From positions 1 to 55,125 of the forward strand of contig JAGYJU010000022.1 of the NCBI GenBank assembly GCA_018401965.1: a stretch of 55,125 bases of DNA. Reading direction: 5' to 3'. The notes beneath the pieces were generated by a model. It was not told the DNA's origin, made no database searches, and worked only from the letters and a program-made list of their open reading frames with translations. Made by a program: the position numbers and the translations under genes. Below are positions 42,135 through 51,573 of the stretch, in pieces (position 1 is the stretch's first letter; each line of letters starts with the position of its first letter). This DNA is from Roseicyclus sp. GTDB taxonomy: Bacteria; Pseudomonadota; Alphaproteobacteria; Rhodobacterales; Rhodobacteraceae.

Positions 42135-42690
42135 ACTTGCACTCAGCGCGCTGGCGGGGGCCAAGGCCACGGGCCTTGTCACGATCGAAGACATGGGCCT
42201 GTGCGGCATGGTCACGCTGCGCGCCGATCTTGCGGCGTCAGCGGGGGCGGTGGAACAGGTGACGGGGGCGGCCATGCCCGGCCCGCGCGCCATGACCACC
42301 GGGCAGGGGGTGCAGGTCGCCTGGATGTCGCCCGACGAGCTGCTGATCTTGTGCGATCATGCCGGGGCCGATGCCATGGTGGCCGCGCTGTCACAGGCGC
42401 TGGCCGGGCAGCATCACCTTGCGGTGAACGTGTCGGATGCGCGGGCGGTGCTGCGCGTAACGGGGGGCGCTGGTGCGCTGCGCGATACGCTGGCCAAGAT
42501 CACGCCCGCCGATCTGGCCGCGCTGCCCGTGCAGGAGATGCGGCGCACGCGGCTGCAACAGGTGGCGGGCGCGATCTGGTTCGTGACCGACACCGAGGCG
42601 CGGGTGATCTGTTTCCGGTCCGTGGCGCGCTACGTGTTCGACCTCTTGGCGATGTCGGCGCGCGATGGCGGCGCGGTCGGCTATCACTGA
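42127..42690 (+). CDS. soxG: Sarcosine oxidase subunit gamma
   Basis: A 187-residue subunit, the smallest of the GcvT-like parts of the enzyme. It fits SoxG by length, by the PDELLILCDHAGADAMVAAL and HLAVNVSDARAVLRVTG segments, and by its place as the fourth gene. It starts 8 bp before the end of soxA, so its translation is coupled. No folate formaldehyde-handling genes (purU, folD, glyA) follow; a superoxide dismutase gene does, 133 bp on. Confidence 0.9.
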   Translation: MSELALSALAGAKATGLVTIEDMGLCGMVTLRADLAASAGAVEQVTGAAMPGPRAMTTGQGVQVAWMSPDELLILCDHAGADAMVAALSQALAGQHHLAVNVSDARAVLRVTGGAGALRDTLAKITPADLAALPVQEMRRTRLQQVAGAIWFVTDTEARVICFRSVARYVFDLLAMSARDGGAVGYH

Positions 42691-42823
42691 GCCGCACAAC
42701 CGGCGGGGCTGCATCGGAAAACCGACGATTTTCGTCTGTCTTGCCGGGCTGCGGGGTTGACCTTTGCCCCCCCCGGCCTCCATCTGTGACGCAACCGACA
42801 ACCACCAAAGAGGGGGGCCACCC

Positions 42824-43429
42824 ATGGCTTTCGAACTTCCCGATCTTCCCTATGCCCATGACGCGCTGGCCGCATTTGGCATGTCGACAGAGACGCTGGA
42901 ATACCACCACGACCTGCACCACAAGGCCTATGTCGACAACGGCAACAAGCTGATCGCGGGCACCGAATGGGAAGGCAAGTCGCTGGAAGACATCATCACC
43001 GGCACCTACCAGGCCGGTGCGGTGGCGCAGAACGGCATCTTCAACAACGCCTCGCAGCATTGGAACCACAACCAGTTCTGGGAGATGATGGGCCCGGCCC
43101 AGACCGGCATGCCCGGCGAGCTGGAACAGGCGCTGACCGAAAGCTTTGGCTCGGTCGACGCGTTCAAGGCACAATTCGCCGCCGCGGGCGCGGGCCAGTT
43201 CGGGTCGGGCTGGTGCTGGCTGGTGAAAGACAGCGATGGCGGCCTCAAGGTCACCAAGACCGAAAACGGGGTCAACCCGCTGTGCTTTGGCCAGACCGCG
43301 CTTTTGGGCTGCGATGTGTGGGAACATTCCTACTATATCGATTTCCGCAACAAGCGCCCGGCCTACCTGGATAACTTCCTGAACAAGCTGGTGAATTGGG
43401 AAAACGTGGCGGCACGCCTCGCCGCCTGA
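42824..43429 (+). CDS. sodB: Superoxide dismutase, Fe/Mn family
   Basis: A 201-residue cytoplasmic enzyme that turns superoxide into peroxide and oxygen. Metal ligands: a histidine of EYHHDLHHKAY near residue 28, the histidine of SQHWNHNQFW near 80, and Asp and His of CDVWEHSYYIDF. The start PDLPYAHDALAAFGMS and end FLNKLVNWENVAARL are typical. AGAGGGGGG precedes ATG 42824. Being next to the sarcosine oxidase, which makes peroxide, may be chance since this is a common core gene. A strong terminator follows. Confidence 0.95.
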   Translation: MAFELPDLPYAHDALAAFGMSTETLEYHHDLHHKAYVDNGNKLIAGTEWEGKSLEDIITGTYQAGAVAQNGIFNNASQHWNHNQFWEMMGPAQTGMPGELEQALTESFGSVDAFKAQFAAAGAGQFGSGWCWLVKDSDGGLKVTKTENGVNPLCFGQTALLGCDVWEHSYYIDFRNKRPAYLDNFLNKLVNWENVAARLAA

Positions 43430-43450
43430 TCCCTGTCGTGGCTGACCGCG

Positions 43451-43476
43451 CGGCCCGCCCCACCGGCGGGCCGTTT
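43451..43476 (+). terminator. Terminator after sodB
   Basis: CGGCCCGCC (43451-43459) and GGCGGGCCG (43465-43473) form a perfect 9-bp stem with a 5-base loop, followed by TTTG. Confidence 0.7.
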
Positions 43477-43566
43477 GCATGTGCGGCCCGGCGTTGACAC
43501 AGGTCAAGGCCCGCGCCGGCGGTTTCTGGCAGACTGGCCGCACATGACCCAATGGAGGGATGCAAG

Positions 43567-44082
43567 ATGCCCGACCTGTCCATGACACCGTCATCCATCG
43601 AGAAAACCACGAAATCGCGCTCTGCCCTGACCCATGGCACCTGGGTGCTGGTAGCGGACGGGGCCAAGGCCCTGCTTCTGGAAAACATCGGCGATGCCGA
43701 TTTGCCCGTGCTGGATCTGCGCCGCCTCGACAGCCAGGACAACCCGCCGACCCGTGACCAGGGCACCGCGCGGCCGGGCCGGGCCAGCGGCACGCCGGGC
43801 GCGCGGCGATCCGCGGTGCAAGACACCGATTGGCACCAACTGGCCGAAGACCGCTTCGCGCAGGATCTGGCCATGATGCTGCGCAAACGGGCCGATGCCG
43901 GGCGGTTTGACCGGCTTATCGTGGTGGCCGCGCCCAAGGTCTTGGGGGAATTGCGCAAATCGATCCACCGCGTGGTCGCGGACCGGATCGTGGCGGACCT
44001 GGCGCTGGATCTGACCAACCACCCCGTCGATGAGATGGCAGCATTGATCGCGGCGGCCACCGTGCCCGATAGCCGCGATTGA
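43567..44082 (+). CDS. Host attachment-type protein
   Basis: A 171-residue soluble protein. It matches the family described as required for attachment to host cells: HGTWVLVADGAKALLLEN near the start, DTDWHQLAEDRFAQDLAMML, FDRLIVVAAPKVLGELRKSIH and a final LALDLTNHPVDEM. The fold is close to the eRF1 central domain and archaeal release-factor-like proteins; the family name comes from Agrobacterium and does not prove adhesion. ATG 43567 is preferred over 43552 because GGAGGG at 43554-43559 is then a well-placed ribosome site. It is convergent with the LOG gene. Confidence 0.8.
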   Translation: MPDLSMTPSSIEKTTKSRSALTHGTWVLVADGAKALLLENIGDADLPVLDLRRLDSQDNPPTRDQGTARPGRASGTPGARRSAVQDTDWHQLAEDRFAQDLAMMLRKRADAGRFDRLIVVAAPKVLGELRKSIHRVVADRIVADLALDLTNHPVDEMAALIAAATVPDSRD

Positions 44083-44097
44083 CGGCGTGCTGACCGC

Positions 44098-44640
44098 TCA
44101 GCCGGTCAGCCGCTCCATCAGCGCGGGCACATCGGGCAAGACGGTGATGAAATCGCGCAAGGATGCATCGGCAAAGCCCTGTGCGATGACGTGATCGATG
44201 AGCGCGATCAGCGGTTGCCAATAGCCCGCGATGTCCAACAGGTAGATCGGTTTGTCATGCAGCCCCAGCTGCCGCCATGTCAGCACCTCGAACAGCTCGT
44301 CCAGCGACCCGGCCCCGCCCGGCAGCACCACCACCGTATCGGCGTTCATGAACATGACCTTTTTGCGTTCATGCATGGTTTCGGTCACGACAAAGGTGGT
44401 GAGGTCGCGCTTGCCGACTTCCCATGCCATCAGATGGGCGGGGATGACGCCAAAGGTCTGGCCGCCCGCCGCCTGCGCCGCGCGCGCCACCGCGCCCATC
44501 AGGCCGACATCGCCCGCGCCATAGACCAGCCGGAGCCGTGCCGCCGCCAGGGCCTTGCCCAGATCGGTCGCGGATTGCTCGAAGACGGGATCGGCGCCGG
44601 GGCGCGCGCCACAATAGACACAGACAGACAGGCTTTGCAT
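44098..44640 (-). CDS. LOG-family nucleotide phosphoribohydrolase
   Basis: A 180-residue protein of the LOG family (TIGR00730 type). It has YCGARPG at the start, LVYGAGDVGLMGAVARAA, the HERKKVMF segment and PGGAGSLDELFEVLTW, which is the PGG-x-G-T-x-x-E motif with serine in place of threonine. Members split cytokinin riboside monophosphates or other nucleotide 5'-monophosphates such as AMP into base and ribose phosphate. Bacterial members are not proof of cytokinin making. ATG 44640 begins at the usual place for the family. Divergent from the LysM gene over 139 bp with no gene. Confidence 0.87.
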   Translation of the reverse strand: MQSLSVCVYCGARPGADPVFEQSATDLGKALAAARLRLVYGAGDVGLMGAVARAAQAAGGQTFGVIPAHLMAWEVGKRDLTTFVVTETMHERKKVMFMNADTVVVLPGGAGSLDELFEVLTWRQLGLHDKPIYLLDIAGYWQPLIALIDHVIAQGFADASLRDFITVLPDVPALMERLTG

Positions 44641-44779
44641 TGCGATCCCTTGCACTTGGCGGGGTTTTGTTTCCTGATAGGCGGAAAGCAAACGGGCCTC
44701 AAGCGGCAGCGGATCATGCCGCGCGCTATGGGCGCAGATCACGGCCTGACCCGTAACAAGGCAGGGGACGGGGACAGGA

Positions 44780-46184
44780 ATGGCAGAGCCGACACAGTCG
44801 ACACCGGCGGCAAAAGGCGCAAGCATCACCGCAATCGCGGGCGGCGCGGCATTGGGTACCGTTCTGGTGGCGGCGGTGCTGGCGATCTGGGCGCTGCGCG
44901 GCGGCCCCGAGGCCGACGGCACGGAGCCCGCTGCGGAAACATCCACGCAGGCTGCGGCCCCGGCTTCGGTCGCTGCGTCCCCCGGCGGATCCGTCGGCGG
45001 CGCCAGCCCCCGAGGATGGCGCGACCGCCCCCGATGCGGCCGAGGCCGTGTTGCCCGATCCGCCGCGCTTTGACCTGGTGCGGATCGATCCCAATGGCAG
45101 CGCGGTGATCGCGGGCCGGGCCGTGGCCCTGGCCGAGGTGACGCTGGCCATAGATGGCACCCCGGTCGAGGTCGTCGCGGCAGATGCGGGTGGGCAATTC
45201 GTGGCGATGCTGGCGCTTGCGCCCTCGGATGCGCCCCGCATCCTGAGCTTGCAGGCGATGCTGCCGGGCGGCGTGACCGTCGCGGGCCCCGAAACCGTCC
45301 TGATCGCCCCCTTCGATGGCGAGACACCCGTGGCGGAGGTGGCGCTTGCGACCGAGGCCACCCGGCCGCCAGAGGCGCCCGGCATCGGGGAAACCACCTC
45401 GGCCAGCCCTGATCTTGCGGGGACAGCCGACGGAGGGGTGCCAACTGCCGATGGCGTGGCCGGTTTGCCGGCCGCGTCCGGCGATGCCGCGCCCGTTGCC
45501 CAAACCGCACCGCCCGAAGCCGTGCCTGCAGCCCCTGCCGCGCAGGGCCTGCTTGCACCGGTCGCCGAAGCCGTGCCCGCCGCCCCCGCAGCGGTGGAAG
45601 AGGCGCCCGCGGCCCCCGCCGCGCAGGGCCCGGCGGTGTTGTTGGCCGACAGTGATGGCATTCGCGTGTTGCAAGCCCCCGGCGCGCCGCCCGAGGCGCT
45701 GACCGAGGTGGAACTCGACGCGATCAGCTATGACCTTGACGGCGCGGTGACGCTGGCGGGCCGTGGCCCGGCCGATGCCTCGGTGCAGGTCACGCTCAAC
45801 AACCGCCCGATCAACCTGGGCGAGATCGGCCCCGGCGGGCAATGGAGCCTTGATCTGCCCGATGTCGATCCGGGCACCTACACGCTGCGGCTGGACCAGA
45901 TCGCGGCCGATGGCACCATCACGCGGGGGCCGGAAACCCCGTTCCTGCGCGAAGACCCGGCGCGCATCCGCGACAACCCGATGCTGGTGGCCGATGGTGC
46001 ATCGGTGATCACGGTGCAGCGGGGCTTTACCCTTTGGGGGATTGCCGAGGCGAATTTCGGCGATGGCATCCTGTACGTGCAGATTTTCGCGGAGAACCGC
46101 GATGCGATCCGCGACCCGGACCTGATCTTTCCGGGGCAGATCTTCGCGTTGCCCGATTTGCCGCGTGCCGCCGGGGATGAATAG
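44780..46184 (+). pseudogene. LysM peptidoglycan-binding protein, single frameshift
   Basis: Membrane-anchored: an N-terminal helix (about residues 13-41, ITAIAGGAALGTVLVAAVLAIWAL) precedes an Ala/Pro/Val-rich low-complexity spacer in which APAAQG recurs, then an Ig-like stretch and a C-terminal LysM motif (VITVQRGFTLWGIAEANFGDG to DPDLIFPGQIFALP). Between about 44979 and 44983 the reading frame changes; removing one C from the run TCCCCC restores a continuous protein of about 467 residues (ASPADPSAAPAPEDG across the joint). The length of 1405 bp is one more than a multiple of three. The extra base is in a homopolymer, so a sequence error is likely. Such proteins are common in Rhodobacteraceae; cell-wall binding is the likely role. 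Confidence 0.8.
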
Positions 46185-46255
46185 CGGCGGCGGGCTGGCC
46201 ATTTCCGAAACCTGGGCCTAGGTAACGGATCAAGACGCCCGCAAGGACCATTCCC

Positions 46256-48130
46256 ATGTCAGCCGATTACCAAGCTGCCGGACATCCGGCCGCGGCACGA
46301 ACCCGCCAAACCGGCCCGCCCCCCCCGGATCTGGAGGCGCGCGAACGCCGATCGGGCTGGCGCACCATCCGCAAGGTGGCGCCTCTATCTTTGGCCGGCG
46401 GACAAGCCCTGGGTGAAATACCGGGTGGTGCTGGCGCTGGTCTTCCTGCTTTTGGCCAAGTTGATCGGGGTGGCGACGCCGTTCCTGTACAAGGCGGCCG
46501 TCGATGCGCTGACCGGCGAGGCGGGCAGCCCGGCCGTGTTGCTGGCGATGGGGGCGGTGGGCATCACGGTCGCCTATGGCGTGGGGCGCGCGGCCAACAT
46601 CGGTTTTCAGCAATTGCGCGACGCGGTCTTTGCCCGCGTGGCGCAGCGCGCGTTGCGACAGCTGGCCCTGGAAACCTTTCAACACATCCACGCGCTGTCG
46701 ATGCGCTACCACATCACGCGCAAGACCGGTGGCCTGTCGCGGATCATCGAACGCGGGGTCAAGGGGGTCGAGTTCCTGTTGCGGTTCCTGCTGTTCTCGG
46801 TCGGGCCGCTGATCCTGGAACTGGCGCTGACCGGCATCATCCTCGCCGTGCTGTTCGACATCAGCTATCTCGTGGTGCTAACCGTCACCATCGTTCTCTA
46901 TGTGTGGTTCACCTTCAAGGTGACCGAATGGCGGGTGAAAATCCGCAAGGAAATGAATGACCAGGACACGGACGCCAACCAGAAGGCCGTCGACAGCCTG
47001 TTGAATTTCGAAACCGTCAAGTATTTCGGCGCCGAGGCCCGCGAAGCGGCGCGCTATGACCGCGCCATGGAAGGCTACGAGGCGGCGGCGATCAAGACCT
47101 CGCTGTCGCTGGCCTTTTTGAACTTCGGCCAATCGCTGATCATCACGGCGGGGCTTGTGATCGTCATGGTCATGGCGGCCCTGGGGTGCAGGCGGGCGAC
47201 TTGACCACCGGCGATTTCGTCATGGTCAATGCCTACATGATCCAGATCACCATGCCGCTGAATTTCCTGGGCACGGTTTACCGCGAGATCCGGCAAAGCC
47301 TGGTCGACATGGGGGAAATGTTCGACCTGCTCGAACAACCGCAGGAAGTCTCGGACAGGCCGGGGGCGCGGGCGCTGACGGTCACGGGGGGGCAATTGGT
47401 GTTCGAGGATGTGCGGTTCGCCTACGAGGCCAATCGCGCGATCCTGAAGGGGCTCGATTTCACCCTGAAACCGGGGGAGACGGTGGCGCTGGTCGGCCCG
47501 TCGGGGTCGGGAAAATCGACCATCGGGCGGCTCTTGTTCCGCTTTTACGATGTCACCGGCGGCGCGATCCGCATCGATGGCCAAGATATCCGCGACGTCA
47601 CGCAGACAAGCCTGCATGACGCCATCGGCGTGGTGCCGCAAGATACCGTGCTGTTCAACGACACGATCCGCTACAACATCGGCTATGGCCGCGCGGGGGC
47701 GAGCGAGGCCGATATCGTCGCCGCCGCAAAGGCTGCGCGCATCCATGAGTTCATCGCGGCCCTGCCCGATGGCTATGACACCACGGTGGGGGAGCGGGGT
47801 TTGAAGCTTTCGGGCGGGGAAAAGCAACGCGTGGGCATCGCGCGCACGCTGTTGAAGGACCCGCCGATCCTGCTTTTGGACGAGGCGACATCGGCGCTGG
47901 ATACCGAAACCGAGCGCGATATCCAGCACGAGCTGCGGATGATGGGACAGGGTCGGTCGGTGATCACCATCGCGCATCGGCTGTCGACGGTGGTGGATGC
48001 CGACCAGATCATCGTCCTGGAACAGGGCGAGATCGTCGAACGCGGCACCCATGACGCGCTGATCGCGGCGGGCGGGCGCTATGCCTCGATGTGGGCGCGC
48101 CAGATGTCGGGAGAAGACGAGGAGGTCTGA
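46256..48130 (+). pseudogene. Atm1/HMT1-type ABC exporter, two compensating frameshifts
   Basis: A half-size ABC exporter of the mitochondrial Atm1 type: six-helix membrane domain then nucleotide-binding domain. ATPase motifs are Walker [13 protein letters not shown]-loop [12 protein letters not shown], signature [14 protein letters not shown], Walker [13 protein letters not shown] and H-loop IAHRLST. The first 42 codons (to RTIRKVAP) and the part from [11 protein letters not shown] on share one frame; the middle (YLWPADKPWVKYRV to VMVMAALG) is in the next. One extra base near 46384 and one missing G in the run at 47183-47186 explain this and leave 625 codons. Atm1-type pumps export glutathione-linked sulfur or metal compounds and are widely conserved, which favours sequence error over true loss. 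Confidence 0.85.
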
Positions 48131-48138
48131 GGGGGGAT

Positions 48139-48162
48139 GCGATTATTCGTACGAATAATCGC
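48139..48162. repeat. 24-bp perfect palindrome
   Basis: The half site GCGATTATTCGT is followed immediately by its reverse complement. It is flanked by GGGG on the left and CCCC on the right, so a transcript could form a longer interrupted stem. It lies 9 bp after the ABC exporter gene and 144 bp before trkA. It may be an operator for a dimeric regulator or a strong hairpin. Confidence 0.75.
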
Positions 48163-48305
48163 GCCCCGCGCCGCAACGGCACCTGCGGTTTGCGCGGCGG
48201 GCTTTGCGTATTTGTGGAAAGGTGAAGCGGGGTGCAAGGTGGATTGACCTGTGCGGCCCCGCCATGCCAGTCAGGGTTGAACGGGGCCGAAGGGACAAAA
48301 GGTTC

Positions 48306-49682
48306 ATGAAGGTCATCATCTGCGGCGCGGGCCAGGTCGGTTGGCAGATCGCTCGCCATCTGTCGGGCGAGAACAACGATGTCACGGTGGTCGACAACAA
48401 CCCCGACCTGGTGCGCCGCGCGACCGACACGCTGGATGTGCAGGGGCTGACGGGCTTCGCGTCTTACCCGGACGTCCTGGAAAAGGCCGGCGCGCGCGAT
48501 GCCGACATGATCATCGCCGCCACCTTTTCGGACGAGGTCAACATGGTGACCTGCCAGGTGGCGCATTCGGTCTTTGCCGTGCCGCGCAAGATCGCGCGGC
48601 TGCGCGCCCGCAGTTACCTGGATGCGATCTATTCCGATCTCTACCGCCGCGACCACCTTCCGATCGATGTGGTGATCTCGCCCGAGGAAGAGGTGGCGCA
48701 GGCGGCGCTTGCGCGCATCCGCTCGCCCGCGACCTTTGACACCGAAAGTTTCCTGTCGGGCGATGCGCGGATGCTCGGCATCCAGCTCGAGGGGGATTGC
48801 CCGGTGCTGGAAACACCGCTGCGGCAATTGTCGGAACTGTTCTCGACCCTGCGCGCCATCGTCGTGGGGGTGCGCCGCCAGGGCACGCTGTTTGCGCCCG
48901 AACCGGGCGACCAGTTGTTTGCGGGCGACCAGATCTATGTCTTCACCCATGCCGAGGATGCGGGCCGCACGCTGGAGATTTTCGGCAAGACCGCCAAGCG
49001 CCCGGAACGGGTGCTGATCATCGGCGGCGGCAATGTCGGGTTGAATGTCGCGCGCGCGCTGGAACAGGGCGCGAACCGGGTGCGCACCCGCGTGATCGAG
49101 AAATCGCGTGCCCGCGCCGAGATTGCCGCCGATGCGCTGGAACGCACCATCGTGCTGCATGGCGACGGGTTGGACATGGACATCCTGCGCGAGGCGGGGG
49201 TGGAGCGGGTCGATGTGGTCTTGTGCGTGACCGATGACGACAAGACCAATCTCTTGTCGTCGGTGCGCGCCAAGACGGCGGGCGCGGGGCTGGCCATCGT
49301 GCTGGTCAATGACCCGACGCTCTTGCCCTTGATGGGGCCCTTGGGGATCGATGCGCATATCAACCCGCGCGCCACGACCGTGTCGTCGATCCTGCGCCAT
49401 ATCCGCCATGGCCGGGTGCGCGGGGTCTATTCCATCGGCGATGCCGAGGCCGAGGTGATCGAGGCGCAGGTTCTGTCGACCTCCTCCATCGCGGGGCGCC
49501 AGATCCGCGACATCGATTTCCCCGAGGGCGCGCTAGTGGCGGCGGTGCAGAAGGGCGGCAAGGTGGTGCGGCCCACCGGGTCGCTGCGGATCGAAGAGGG
49601 CGACAGTATCGTGATCTTTGCGTTGGCCGCAGATGTGCCCGCCGTCGAGACGCTGCTGCAGGTCTCGATCGATTTCTTCTGA
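48306..49682 (+). CDS. trkA: Trk potassium uptake protein TrkA
   Basis: A 458-residue peripheral regulator of potassium uptake. It consists of two RCK units: the first starts MKVIICGAGQVGWQIARHL, the second near residue 233 (ERVLIIGGGNVGLNVARAL). Each has a nucleotide-binding Rossmann part followed by a TrkA_C part (EVAQAALARIR region, and VLSTSSIAGRQIRDIDFPEG). It binds NAD(H) or ATP and gates TrkH. ATG 48306 gives the standard family start. It is 4 bp ahead of trkH, forming an operon. Confidence 0.95.
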   Translation: MKVIICGAGQVGWQIARHLSGENNDVTVVDNNPDLVRRATDTLDVQGLTGFASYPDVLEKAGARDADMIIAATFSDEVNMVTCQVAHSVFAVPRKIARLRARSYLDAIYSDLYRRDHLPIDVVISPEEEVAQAALARIRSPATFDTESFLSGDARMLGIQLEGDCPVLETPLRQLSELFSTLRAIVVGVRRQGTLFAPEPGDQLFAGDQIYVFTHAEDAGRTLEIFGKTAKRPERVLIIGGGNVGLNVARALEQGANRVRTRVIEKSRARAEIAADALERTIVLHGDGLDMDILREAGVERVDVVLCVTDDDKTNLLSSVRAKTAGAGLAIVLVNDPTLLPLMGPLGIDAHINPRATTVSSILRHIRHGRVRGVYSIGDAEAEVIEAQVLSTSSIAGRQIRDIDFPEGALVAAVQKGGKVVRPTGSLRIEEGDSIVIFALAADVPAVETLLQVSIDFF

Positions 49683-49686
49683 GCCG

Positions 49687-51204
49687 ATGGCGCAGTATTT
49701 CCGCACCTTGCCCTTTTTCGTTGTGCTGCTCTTCGCGGCGGCGGGCGCGATGATGATCCCCGCGATCTACGGGGTGGCGGTGCGCGATCACGACAGCGCG
49801 CGGGTGTTTTTCTATTCCGGCCTGTTGACGGGCATCACGGCGATGCTTTTGGGCTTTGCCACCCAGGCGCGCGCGCGTGTCGACGGGGATCAGAAATACC
49901 TGATTTCGCTGCTCTTGTCCTATGTCTGGCTGCCGATCATCCTGGGCGTGCCGATGTTGGAGGCGGTGGGAAACACCCGCGCGATCAATGTCTATTTCGA
50001 GATGGTCTCGGCGCTGACCACCACCGGTGCGCCGATGTTCGACCCCGCCCGGCTGGCCGATACGGTGCATCTGTGGCGGGCGACGGTGGGGTGGCTGGGG
50101 GGGCTGTTGATCTGGGTCACCGCGCTGGCGGTTCTGGCGCCGCTGAACCTGGGCGGGTTCGAGGTGACGTCAGAGGCCAGTGCGCCGGGCCAGATGATCC
50201 CCAATTCGGGCCAGATGCGCGCCGCCGCCCCGTCTGACCGGTTGCGTCGGCAGGCGGCTGTCCTGGCCCCGATCTACCTGGGGCTGACGCTTGTGCTGGC
50301 GCTTGGGCTGAGCCTTGCGGGGGAACGGCCGCTGGTCTCGGTGATCCACGCGATGTCGACCCTGTCCACCTCGGGGATCAGCGCGGCGGGCGGTCTTGAA
50401 AAGACCGGGGCGGGGGTTGCGGGCGAGATGCTGATCTTTGTCTTCTTCGCCTTTGCCTTGACCCGGCGCAGTTTCACATCCGGGTTCGGGCGCCCGGCGC
50501 TGGATCGCATGGCGCGCGACCGCGAGGTGCGGCTGGCGCTTTTGGCGGCGGTGGTCCTGCCCACGATCTTGTTCATGCGCCACTGGATCGGCGCCTTCGA
50601 GGTGGATGAACTGGACAATGCCGATGGCGCGATCGCCGCGCTCTGGGGATCGGTGTTCACGGTGATGTCCTTCCTGACCACCACGGGCTTTGTGTCCCAG
50701 GCCTGGGCGGGGGCGCAAAGCTGGTCGGGGCTGGAGACTTCGGGCTTCATCCTCGTGGGCGTGGCGGTGATGGGCGGGGGCGTGGCGACCACGGCGGGGG
50801 GGCTGAAACTGCTCCGGGTCTACGCGCTCTACAAGCATGGCGCGCGCGAGATCGAGCGGCTGGTGCATCCCCATTCGGTCGCGGGTGCCGGGCGGCTGGG
50901 GCGCCGCATCCGGCGCGAAGGCGCTTTTGTCGCCTGGATCTTTTTCATGCTGTTCCTGACATCCATCGCGGCGGTGATGCTGGCGTTGACGGGGTTGGGT
51001 CTTCCGTTCGACCAGGCGCTGATGCTGGCCATCGCGGCCCTGTCGACCTGTGGGCCCTTGGCGGGCGTTGCGGGCACAGACCCGGTGATCTACCTCGCGC
51101 TCAGCGATCCGGCGAAACTCGTGCTTGGGGCGGCGATGATCCTGGGGCGGATGGAAACGCTGGTTTTCCTTGCCGTGTTCAACCCGACCTTCTGGCGCAG
51201 CTGA
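49687..51204 (+). CDS. trkH: Trk potassium uptake channel TrkH
   Basis: A 505-residue inner-membrane protein, the ion-conducting subunit that pairs with TrkA. The four selectivity-filter loops can be seen: TTTGAPMF, STLSTSGISAAGG, FLTTTGFVS and ALSTCGPLAG, each with the conserved glycine, between paired helices. The Arg/Lys-rich last inner helix region and the end MILGRMETLVFLAVFNPTFW are typical. It follows trkA by 4 bp. In Rhodobacteraceae this pair often lies between nitrogen-regulation genes and hfq, and hfq follows here. Confidence 0.95.
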   Translation: MAQYFRTLPFFVVLLFAAAGAMMIPAIYGVAVRDHDSARVFFYSGLLTGITAMLLGFATQARARVDGDQKYLISLLLSYVWLPIILGVPMLEAVGNTRAINVYFEMVSALTTTGAPMFDPARLADTVHLWRATVGWLGGLLIWVTALAVLAPLNLGGFEVTSEASAPGQMIPNSGQMRAAAPSDRLRRQAAVLAPIYLGLTLVLALGLSLAGERPLVSVIHAMSTLSTSGISAAGGLEKTGAGVAGEMLIFVFFAFALTRRSFTSGFGRPALDRMARDREVRLALLAAVVLPTILFMRHWIGAFEVDELDNADGAIAALWGSVFTVMSFLTTTGFVSQAWAGAQSWSGLETSGFILVGVAVMGGGVATTAGGLKLLRVYALYKHGAREIERLVHPHSVAGAGRLGRRIRREGAFVAWIFFMLFLTSIAAVMLALTGLGLPFDQALMLAIAALSTCGPLAGVAGTDPVIYLALSDPAKLVLGAAMILGRMETLVFLAVFNPTFWRS

Positions 51205-51339
51205 CGGGGCGGGGCCATTTTTGTGCCGGGGGCTTGATCTTTGCCCCCAAATATCGGCACACAATAGGGTTATACCGCCCTACGTTCATCAAAGACTTGC
51301 CCGACACCGGCAGCCCACCCTCAAGAAGGCAGCAACGAC

Positions 51340-51573
51340 ATGGCCGAAAACAAGCAAAACCTTCAGGACGCATTCCTCAACCATGTTCGCAAGACCAAGG
51401 TTCCCGTGACGATCTTCCTGATCAATGGCGTCAAGCTGCAGGGTGTGATCACCTGGTTCGACAATTTCTGCGTGCTGTTGCGCCGCGATGGCCAGAGCCA
51501 GCTGGTCTACAAGCACGCGATTTCGACGGTGATGCCGGCGCAGCCGATCAACCTTTACGATGGGGAAGAGTGA
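51340..51573 (+). CDS. hfq: RNA chaperone Hfq
   Basis: A 77-residue Sm-like protein that forms hexamers and pairs small RNAs with mRNAs. Sm1 is [25 protein letters not shown] and Sm2 contains the YKHAIST motif. No long C-terminal tail is present, as in other alphaproteobacteria. AAGAAGG lies upstream of ATG 51340. In the 135-bp gap before it GGGGGC and GCCCCC (around 51228-51248) can pair. Its stop overlaps the hflX GTG start by 4 bp. Confidence 0.97.
   Translation: MAENKQNLQDAFLNHVRKTKVPVTIFLINGVKLQGVITWFDNFCVLLRRDGQSQLVYKHAISTVMPAQPINLYDGEE

Noticed and set aside
46256..48130. Programmed frameshifting in the ABC exporter gene
   Set aside because: The family is not known to frameshift, two opposite shifts would be needed, and no slippery site followed by a clear structure is present at 46384.
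51228..51248. GGGGGC/GCCCCC pair before hfq as a terminator of trkH
   Set aside because: The stem is only six base pairs with no T-run after it on the plus strand, so termination is not supported.
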